This document shows, piece by piece, positions 1-4,254 of a DNA stretch of 7,904 bases (position 1 is its first letter; every line of letters begins with the position of its first letter). The stretch lies in contig CAMZBE010000053.1 of NCBI GenBank assembly GCA_947304475.1, positions 1-7,904 of the forward strand. Direction: 5' to 3'. The translations under genes were made by a program, and so were the position numbers. The notes beneath the pieces were generated by a model. It saw only the letters and a list, made by a program, of their open reading frames with translations. It was not told where the DNA came from and did no database searches. The DNA is from an uncultured Clostridia bacterium (GTDB taxonomy: Bacteria > Bacillota > Clostridia > Oscillospirales > CAG-272).

Positions 1-515
1 TCAGAAACGATTCTTTGTGTATCGGCGCTGTAAGTTCTCCTGCGATTTCAAACGTAATCATGTATTCTTTCGACGAAAAAATGATAGAGTACTGTCAAAA
101 GAAGAACTATGTTTATTCGCGATATGCGGATGATATTTACATATCCTCGAATAATTATATCGAGGCAGAAATCTTCGAAACAGTGAAGTCCGGATTGGAA
201 GAAAACGGCTTCGAGATTAATCGTAAAAAAACGAAGTTTTCTTCAAAAAAAACTCGAAGAAAGATTACGGGAATAATTTTAACCGAAAAGAATCAATTAT
301 CAATTGGAACCGAGCGGCGAAACAAGATTAAAAAAATGATTTACGAAAAATTGGTTCACAAGAAAGGAAACCCCAACGTGATAATGGGTTATTTTTCTTT
401 CCTCAAAGACGTGGAGCCAACGACCTATAATAATCTGATAATAAAGTATTCAAAGTATTGCGATCAAGATATTATGGACGCATTAAAAGAAGCACCGATT
501 GATTTCCATACTTGA
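1..515 (+). CDS. Retron-type reverse transcriptase, C-terminal part (5' end outside window)
   Basis: The reading frame is open from the left edge (first whole codon at 3) to TGA at 513-515. About 171 residues are visible; the N-terminal half is missing, so the TTG at 15 is not a credible start. Visible motifs are a GAVSSPAISN segment (RT block 4), the catalytic YADD box at 123-134, an NRKKTKF segment, and KITGI, the counterpart of the VTG motif typical of retron reverse transcriptases. A lysine-rich thumb-like tail ends with a GYFSFLKDVEP segment, also usual in retron enzymes. Such enzymes make branched or multicopy cDNA from a cognate noncoding RNA and commonly act in phage defence. That RNA and any effector would lie to the left, out of view. 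The gene is strongly AT-rich (many AAA, ATA and AAT codons), unlike everything to its right, which suggests recent transfer. An Abi-type or other defence RT remains possible. Confidence 0.85.
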   Translation, partial: RNDSLCIGAVSSPAISNVIMYSFDEKMIEYCQKKNYVYSRYADDIYISSNNYIEAEIFETVKSGLEENGFEINRKKTKFSSKKTRRKITGIILTEKNQLSIGTERRNKIKKMIYEKLVHKKGNPNVIMGYFSFLKDVEPTTYNNLIIKYSKYCDQDIMDALKEAPIDFHT

Positions 516-529
516 GTTGAAGCACGGTC

Positions 530-557
530 GGGCGCTTGCCGAGGCAAGCGCCTTTTT
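530..557 (+). terminator. Intrinsic terminator of the reverse transcriptase gene
   Basis: GGCGCTTGC (531-539) pairs with GCAAGCGCC (544-552) around a CGAG loop and is followed by TTTTT (553-557), 15 nt after the RT stop codon. The hairpin core 530-552 is identical to 1615-1637. There is no T-run on the minus-strand side, so it acts mainly rightwards. Confidence 0.85.
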
Positions 558-568
558 GGTTTCGCGGG

Positions 569-640
569 TCATTTCTTCCTGTATTTTTCGATCACGTTCG
601 CGTAGTCCGGGTTTTTCTGCATTTCGACGTCGCGGTCCCC
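569..640 (-). pseudogene. Orphan 3' end of a second Xre-type regulator (gene remnant)
   Basis: On the minus strand, upstream of a TGA stop at 571-569, the reading is RDVEMQKNPDYANVIEKYRKK. This resembles the C-terminal end of the intact Xre regulator at 1665-2738 (RRAELLKSPAYAAVLKKYE): about 8 of 17 aligned residues match, including the spaced P, Y-A, V and K-Y. Upstream the similarity fades into Arg-rich nonsense and the region becomes promoter DNA for the next gene, so no start or body exists. The tail also has the same neighbour as the intact gene, an identical 23-nt hairpin just beyond its stop. It is best read as the leftover of a duplicated or once complete paralogue. A chance match of a short peptide cannot be excluded. 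Confidence 0.5.
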
Positions 641-662
641 GGTGCGAATTCGGCGCCGTCGA

Positions 663-691
663 TTGCAAAAAGCGGGGTTCTGTGGTACACT
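663..691 (+). promoter_or_regulatory. Upstream promoter candidate of the xre operon
   Basis: TTGCAA (663-668), a 17-nt spacer and TACACT (686-691) give a plausible sigma-A type promoter. It lies about 130 nt before the xre start and would be the distal of two tandem promoters. The weaker -10 makes it less certain than the one at 758-786. Confidence 0.45.
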
Positions 692-757
692 ATTGTCAGA
701 ACATGCGGTTTCCCAACCAAGAGTAGAGAAAAACGGCGAAATCCAACCGCCGGTCGG

Positions 758-786
758 TTCACTCCACCGTCGTTTTGCGGTATAAT
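758..786 (+). promoter_or_regulatory. Proximal promoter of the xre operon
   Basis: TTCACT (758-763), 17 nt, then a perfect TATAAT (781-786), placing the transcript start near 793 and leaving a short leader before the ATG at 821. An inverted repeat AACCG-N5-CGGTT (745-759) touches the -35 box and could be an operator, possibly for autoregulation by the Xre product; that role is inferred. Confidence 0.7.
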
Positions 787-820
787 GGCGTCGGAAAACG
801 AAGAAAGGAGTTTTTCAAAA

Positions 821-1306
821 ATGAACAACACGATTGGTGAAAACGTCGCACGGAACAGAAAGAAACTGGGATTGACGCAGGAGGAACTTGCCGAGAAGAT
901 GAACGTCTCGGGACAGGCGGTGTCGAAATGGGAAAACGACCTCTCTTATCCCGACGTCGACACGCTGAAACGGCTGGCGGCTCTCTTCGGCTGCACGCTG
1001 GACGAACTGGTGAACGGCGCGCCCGCCGCCCCCACGATCAAGAGCGCCGAACCCGAACAAGTGGACAGAAGGACGCTGACGATCAAGGTCGAAGCGGGGG
1101 CGGGATCGAAGGTCCACGTCCGTTTTCCCGTCTCCTTGATCAAGCGCGCCGCCGAATCGGGCAAACTCGAACAGTTGCTCGGCGACGAGGCGGAACACGT
1201 TGATCAGATCCTGCCGATGATCCTCGCGGGGGCGGTCGGGGAGTTGATCAACGTGGAACAGAACGGCAGCAAAGTGACCGTCGCGGTGGAAGACTATGCG
1301 GGCTGA
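821..1306 (+). CDS. Xre-family regulator with C-terminal SHOCT-like domain
   Basis: Predicted DNA-binding regulator of 161 aa. Residues about 5-60 form a Cro/CI-type helix-turn-helix (TQEELAEKMNVSGQAVSKWE is the two-helix core, followed by the usual YPDVDTLKRLAALFGCTLDEL). A linker leads to about 80 residues beginning LTIKVEAGAGSKVHVRFPVS and ending in INVEQNGSKVTVAVED, which resembles the SHOCT-like domain found beside envelope-stress DUF4097 proteins; this domain call is tentative. The ATG at 821 is chosen because AGAAAGGAG (802-810) lies 10 nt upstream and the promoter at 758-786 precedes it. The same frame stays open upstream to 536, but that stretch carries promoters and another gene's remnant. 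The stop overlaps the next gene by 11 nt, so the two are probably translationally coupled. Ligand and targets are unknown. Confidence 0.85.
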   Translation: MNNTIGENVARNRKKLGLTQEELAEKMNVSGQAVSKWENDLSYPDVDTLKRLAALFGCTLDELVNGAPAAPTIKSAEPEQVDRRTLTIKVEAGAGSKVHVRFPVSLIKRAAESGKLEQLLGDEAEHVDQILPMILAGAVGELINVEQNGSKVTVAVEDYAG

Positions 1307-1607
1307 ACTGTTTTTCGAGGGAGAGACCGAGGAACTGACGCTGCCCGAGAATACCGTTTTCGTGAGTTGCGGCGTAGAGGGGCAAAACGGCTGCACGATG
1401 CTGAACGAAGAGGGGCTTGCGCTTTGCAGAACCGCCCTCGGACTCTCGGTTGAGCGGATTTTGACGCGTCGGTATCCCGTCGCGATCTCACTTCACGCGC
1501 TGGTCGACCCGAGCGGCGAGTTGGCGCAATCGATCCGCGAAAACTATCGCGGTCTTGAAACGGCACGCCTCGAATGGCGCGGGCTCCGTTTCACGGTTAC
1601 GGTATAA
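1296..1607 (+). CDS. Small protein of unknown function, coupled to the Xre regulator
   Basis: A 103-aa protein that I do not recognise. It begins at ATG 1296 inside the last codons of the upstream xre gene (overlap 1296-1306) and has no strong Shine-Dalgarno of its own (only GGTGGA nearby), so it is likely translated by ribosomes finishing xre. It looks soluble, with no signal peptide or membrane segment. It has three cysteines (VSCG, NGCT, ALCR), a central ILTRRYPVAISLHALVDPSGEL segment and a beta-rich end LEWRGLRFTVTV. Codon use and GC match the flanking genes, and a good terminator follows 7 nt after the stop, which supports a real gene. The fixed coupling suggests it modulates or is controlled by the regulator. 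Function is unassigned. Confidence 0.7.
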   Translation: MRAELFFEGETEELTLPENTVFVSCGVEGQNGCTMLNEEGLALCRTALGLSVERILTRRYPVAISLHALVDPSGELAQSIRENYRGLETARLEWRGLRFTVTV

Positions 1608-1645
1608 AAAACAGGGGCGCTTGCCGAGGCAAGCGCCCGTTTTTC
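1605..1645. terminator. Bidirectional terminator between convergent genes
   Basis: GGGCGCTTGCC (1615-1625) pairs with GGCAAGCGCCC (1628-1638). On the plus strand GTTTTT follows; on the minus strand the A-run 1605-1610 gives six T's. It therefore ends both the small gene at 1296-1607 and the minus-strand Xre gene at 1665. Its 23-nt core equals 530-552. Confidence 0.85.
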
Positions 1646-1664
1646 GTTTTCCGGAGCGCGGGGG

Positions 1665-2738
1665 TTATTCGTATTTTTTCAGTACCGCCGCGTAGGCGGG
1701 GCTTTTCAAGAGTTCCGCGCGTCTGCCGCGGACGGGGTTGGCACGGTAGTTCAGGTTCCACGCGAACATGTCGCCGCGTTCGTCCCAGAGCCAACGGTCG
1801 AGCGAACGGTTGAGCGCTTCGTCGGTTTCGCACCGCGCCTGCAGTTCCTTCAGCGCTGACAGGTGAGGATCCATCACCGCCGCAATCTGTTTGTCGGAGC
1901 CGCCGCGATAGAGGAGGTCGTTTTCCATTCTGCCGAGGAAACCGGAGGCGATCACCAGAAAGAAGGATTCGCCGGTTTCGTCGTAGGCGGAGCGGAGCAG
2001 TTCTCCGTAGCGGAGGGCGCGTTCGGTTTTTTGCTCCATCGAGAGCGACGGGTCGAAGAAAACCGTCCTGCCGAGTTTGTCGGCGGCAAAGTCGGCGAGT
2101 TCGTACATATTCTTCCGCATATAAAAATAGTATTCGGCGGTGTCTTTCGGAAAGAGCTGCTCGGTCTTTTGCCCGCTCGTGGCGTACCAGTTCACGAACT
2201 TCGTGCGGTAGATCCCGAGCGCCTCGTCGGTTTTTTCCTCGGCGTATAGGATTTTTGCCCGCATATTCCATGCCTCGAGGCGGATCCCTTCGTCGGTGCA
2301 GCCCTTCAGAATCTTGTCGCAGATCGAGAGAAACTCGTCCTTATGCGAGAGCAGCAGGGCGGGATCGTTGTCCGCAGAGCCACCGGCAAGATCCCACATA
2401 TACCAGTGCATGATCCAATAGTCGTTCGGATACCTGCGGTACGCGTCGAAAATAACGTCCCGCGCGCTCTTTCCCTCGGCGAACCGTTTTTTCACCTGCG
2501 TCTTGATCTCTTCGATCTCGGTTTGCACCTTCTTTTCGTCGTATCCCATCAGTTCGTCGAGCGAAACGCCGAAATAGTAGGCGAGCGGCTGCAGCAGCGT
2601 GATGTCGGGATAGGTCTCGCCCCGCTCCCACTTGCTGACCGCGGCGGGGGTGACGTTCATCGCCTCCGCGAGTTGTTCTTGCGTGACGTTCTTCGTCACG
2701 CGCAGGCGCTTGATATTCGCGCCGATCGTGATTTCCAT
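1665..2738 (-). CDS. Xre-family regulator with large C-terminal helical domain
   Basis: A 357-aa predicted cytoplasmic transcription regulator. Residues about 5-65 are a Cro/CI-type helix-turn-helix (VTQEQLAEAMNVTPAAVSKWE, then YPDITLLQPLAYYFGVSLDELMGYD). The rest is helical and tetratricopeptide-like, with repeated W/Y and A positions (YWIMHWYMWDLA, RLEAWNMRAKILYAEEKTDEALGIY). This architecture is widespread in Clostridia; the C-terminal region is presumed to sense a ligand or mediate protein contacts, but the signal is unknown. The start at 2738 is supported by GGGAGGAAA (2751-2743) 5-7 nt upstream and a promoter at 2817-2790. It runs convergent to the xre operon, sharing the terminator at 1605-1645, and divergent from the LysR gene. 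Its C-terminal end resembles the orphan tail at 569-640. Confidence 0.85.
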   Translation of the reverse strand: MEITIGANIKRLRVTKNVTQEQLAEAMNVTPAAVSKWERGETYPDITLLQPLAYYFGVSLDELMGYDEKKVQTEIEEIKTQVKKRFAEGKSARDVIFDAYRRYPNDYWIMHWYMWDLAGGSADNDPALLLSHKDEFLSICDKILKGCTDEGIRLEAWNMRAKILYAEEKTDEALGIYRTKFVNWYATSGQKTEQLFPKDTAEYYFYMRKNMYELADFAADKLGRTVFFDPSLSMEQKTERALRYGELLRSAYDETGESFFLVIASGFLGRMENDLLYRGGSDKQIAAVMDPHLSALKELQARCETDEALNRSLDRWLWDERGDMFAWNLNYRANPVRGRRAELLKSPAYAAVLKKYE

Positions 2739-2789
2739 ATCGTTTCCTCCCGAAATGAAATAGTGTAAGCCGACGTCCGCTTCGTCTTT

Positions 2790-2817
2790 AGTATAGCAGA
2801 AACGCGGCGAATGTAAA
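2790..2817 (-). promoter_or_regulatory. Promoter of the minus-strand Xre gene
   Basis: Read on the minus strand: TTTACA (2817-2812), a 16-nt spacer and TATACT (2795-2790). It lies 52 nt before the ATG at 2738. CCGTTCGG at 2822-2829, just upstream, is repeated at 2888-2895 beside the LysR promoter. Confidence 0.65.
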
Positions 2818-2889
2818 GGGACCGTTCGGAAAGATCGGGTAAACCGCAGGTTTAAAAAAAGTCGCGGCAGGTCGTGTCCCCGCCGCTCC

Positions 2890-2905
2890 GTTCGGTTTTC
2901 CGAAC
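2890..2905. promoter_or_regulatory. Dyad upstream of the LysR promoter, candidate operator
   Basis: GTTCGG-TTTT-CCGAAC is a perfect 6-bp inverted repeat ending 7 nt before the -35 box of the LysR promoter. It satisfies the T-N11-A rule of LysR-type boxes (T2892/A2904 and T2891/A2903), so autoregulation by the adjacent regulator is plausible. It could instead be a small hairpin in a transcript. The role is inferred. Confidence 0.4.
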
Positions 2906-2911
2906 AAACTC

Positions 2912-2940
2912 TTGCAAAAAAGCGCGGGATGTTTTATAAT
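2912..2940 (+). promoter_or_regulatory. Promoter of the LysR-type regulator gene
   Basis: TTGCAA (2912-2917), 17 nt, TATAAT (2935-2940): close to ideal, with a start near 2947. A TTATCGC element at 2950-2956, just past the start point, also occurs in the metY operator (3958-3964). Confidence 0.8.
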
Positions 2941-3027
2941 AAGGATAGGTTATCGCAAAAAACCGGATCGCGGCGCTGAAGGACGCCGGGTACCGGGAGC
3001 CTGCGGTTTAACGAAAAGAGGCACGAA

Positions 3028-3933
3028 ATGAACGTCAACCAACTGAAATACGTACTGGAAGTGGCGGGATCCAGTTCCATGCGGGAAGCGTCGACGAAAC
3101 TCTACGTTTCGCAGCCGGCGCTCTCGGCGAGCATCCGCGAACTGGAAGAGGAACTCGGGATCCTGATCTTCGAGCGCACCAACAAGGGCGTCAGTCTGAC
3201 CGAAGAGGGCAGGGAGTTTGTCGACTACGCCAAGAAAGCCGTCGGGCAGTACTCGATCCTTGAGGACCGCTATCTGTCGCGGGACAGCGATAAGGAACGC
3301 TTCTCGGTCTCGACGCAGCACTACAATTTCGCGATGCGGGCGTTCACCGACGTCATCAAGCGGACGAAACCCGAAAAGTACGTTTTCTCGATCCACGAGA
3401 CCAAGACCAAAGAGGTGCTCGACGACGTCGGAACCTTAAAAAGCGAGGTCGGGATCGTCTCCTTCTCGGGCTCAAACGAGGCGGTCATCAGAAAACTTCT
3501 CCGCGACCGGGGGCTGGAGTTCACCCCGCTGATGCGGCGCGAGACCTACGTCTACGTCTGGGAGAACCACCCGTTCGCCGGCAGGACCGAGATCTCGATC
3601 GAGGAGATGAAGGACTATCCCTGCATTTCGTTCGACCAGGCGGGTGAAGGCAACTTCTACCTGACCGAAGAGGCGATGGCGGACTACGCGTTCGAGAAGA
3701 CCATCAAGAGCGACGACCGTGCGACCACGATGGAGATGATCGCGGAACTCGGCGGGTACTCAATCGGATCGGGGATGCTCTCCGAGGAGGATGCGATCTT
3801 AAAAGGTCTGGTGGCGATCAAACTGAAAGAGGAAGATCCCCTGACCATCGGTTATATCGTCCGCTCGGGCGGCGCGCTCTCGCGCTACGGCGAGGCGTAC
3901 CTCGAAGAACTGTTAAAATACAAGGAACTCTGA
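3028..3933 (+). CDS. LysR-type transcriptional regulator, probable regulator of metY-cysK
   Basis: A 301-aa protein of normal LysR-family length. The N-terminal winged helix-turn-helix (about residues 1-60) is clear: MNVNQLKYVLEVAGSSSMRE, a recognition helix with VSQPALSASIRELEEELG, then IFERTNKGVSLTEEG. Residues about 90-300 form the periplasmic-binding-like effector domain. ATG 3028 is preceded by AAAAGAGG (3014-3021). The gene sits directly upstream of and co-directional with sulfur-assimilation genes, like the CysB, CysL and CysR regulators, some of which respond to O-acetylserine; this is context, not proof of ligand. Overlapping inverted repeats at 3944-3973, at typical LysR binding distances from the metY promoter, support control of that operon. 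No convincing T-rich terminator follows, so readthrough into the metY leader is possible. I give no gene symbol because several LysR regulators share this setting. Confidence 0.88.
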   Translation: MNVNQLKYVLEVAGSSSMREASTKLYVSQPALSASIRELEEELGILIFERTNKGVSLTEEGREFVDYAKKAVGQYSILEDRYLSRDSDKERFSVSTQHYNFAMRAFTDVIKRTKPEKYVFSIHETKTKEVLDDVGTLKSEVGIVSFSGSNEAVIRKLLRDRGLEFTPLMRRETYVYVWENHPFAGRTEISIEEMKDYPCISFDQAGEGNFYLTEEAMADYAFEKTIKSDDRATTMEMIAELGGYSIGSGMLSEEDAILKGLVAIKLKEEDPLTIGYIVRSGGALSRYGEAYLEELLKYKEL

Positions 3934-3943
3934 CGGGGTTCTT

Positions 3944-3973
3944 GCGATAATCTGCGCTTATCGCCGACGATAA
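3944..3973. promoter_or_regulatory. Two overlapping dyads, candidate LysR binding sites for the metY promoter
   Basis: GCGATAA-N7-TTATCGC (3944-3964, centre 3954) contains T3948-N11-A3960, the LysR-box signature, and lies about 66 nt before the predicted transcript start at 4020, the usual recognition-site position. TTATCG-N4-CGATAA (3958-3973) reuses its right arm and is centred near -54, where activation sites occur. An outer ACGGGGTT/AACCCCGT pair (3933-3940/3975-3982) flanks both. As RNA these could form alternative hairpins, but no T-run follows. Operator function is inferred from geometry. Confidence 0.55.
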
Positions 3974-3984
3974 AAACCCCGTTA

Positions 3985-4013
3985 TTTACAAACGGCGCCC
4001 CGCGGTGTATAAT
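3985..4013 (+). promoter_or_regulatory. Strong promoter of the metY-cysK operon
   Basis: TTTACA (3985-3990), 17-nt spacer, TATAAT (4008-4013), preceded by TG one base upstream of the -10 box. The predicted start is near 4020, giving a leader of about 235 nt before metY. Confidence 0.85.
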
Positions 4014-4045
4014 GGTGTCAACCGAAACGAAAGGGGCGCAAGACG

Positions 4046-4162
4046 ATGTTTGTGACCGAAGCAAAAAAACAAAACCTTACGTGTTGTCGAATGTTTTCCT
4101 CCCGGGCAAAGTGTACGGTCGGGGCGTTCGACGGTCCGTGTGTGCGCCTCGTAAACGATTGA
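4046..4162 (+). CDS. Candidate cysteine-rich leader peptide of the metY-cysK operon
   Basis: A 38-codon frame begins 26 nt after the predicted transcript start with ATG 4046 and ends at TGA 4160-4162. AAAGGGG (4030-4036) stands 9 nt before the ATG, a normal Shine-Dalgarno arrangement. Cysteines are residues 13, 14, 23 and 32 (codons at 4082, 4085, 4112 and 4139). All are TGT, whereas all 12 cysteine codons in the complete host-like genes of this window are TGC. The adjacent Cys13-Cys14 pair is a natural stall point when charged tRNA-Cys is scarce. A segment 11 nt downstream (4099-4109) is complementary to the terminator arm at 4179-4189, and the stop codon lies 17 nt before that arm. I infer a regulatory leader peptide whose translation, not its product, matters. 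No similar peptide is known to me by sequence; a chance ORF is the main alternative. Confidence 0.6.
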   Translation: MFVTEAKKQNLTCCRMFSSRAKCTVGAFDGPCVRLVND

Positions 4163-4189
4163 GAGATCGATCGACCGATTGCCCGGGAG
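4099..4189 (+). promoter_or_regulatory. Candidate antiterminator stem in the metY leader
   Basis: CTCCCGGGCAA (4099-4109) is a perfect 11-nt reverse complement of TTGCCCGGGAG (4179-4189). CGGTCG (4116-4121) with CGACCG (4172-4177) adds an inner nested helix. This long stem uses the same bases (4180-4187) as the terminator's 5' arm, so the two structures exclude each other. The left arm lies inside the leader-peptide frame, just past the Cys-Cys codons, so ribosome position should decide whether it is free. Confidence 0.6.
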
Positions 4190-4213
4190 CAGAAGACGCC
4201 CCCGGCATTTTTT
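4180..4213 (+). terminator. Candidate attenuator (intrinsic terminator) upstream of metY
   Basis: TGCC plus GGG (4180-4183, 4185-4187, with C4184 bulged) pair with CCCGGCA (4201-4207), giving a seven-pair G+C-rich stem followed at once by TTTTTT (4208-4213). It lies 41 nt before the metY start codon. Premature stopping here would silence metY and cysK. The stem is modest, which suits a conditional terminator. Confidence 0.65.
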
Positions 4214-4254
4214 CGACACGGACCGAAAACAAAACGTAAGGAGAACAATCCATC

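Noticed and set aside
1..515. Diversity-generating retroelement or group II intron RT
   Set aside because: The retron-like KITGI/GYFSFLK tail, the end of the protein soon after the thumb with no maturase or endonuclease domain, and no template/variable repeat nearby argue against these. Without the N-terminus this is not absolute.
536..820. In-frame N-terminal extension of the Xre regulator
   Set aside because: The stretch contains a terminator end, an opposite-strand gene remnant and two promoters, while ATG 821 has a good Shine-Dalgarno and family homology starts there.
815..1396. 193-codon minus-strand frame across the xre operon
   Set aside because: Antisense shadow of two well-supported overlapping genes; no start signals of its own.
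3933..3982. Intrinsic terminator after the LysR gene
   Set aside because: ACGGGGTT and AACCCCGT can pair over a long loop, but no T-run follows; the inner dyads fit operator sites better.
4012..4239. 75-codon plus-strand frame across the metY leader
   Set aside because: It would begin at the -10 box before the transcript start, has no Shine-Dalgarno and runs through the terminator; the 4046 frame is better placed.
4020..4254. S-box (SAM) riboswitch or cysteine T-box in the metY leader
   Set aside because: I see neither the conserved S-box core nor the T-box TGGNACCGCG-like sequence; the leader is better explained by a translated Cys-codon attenuator.
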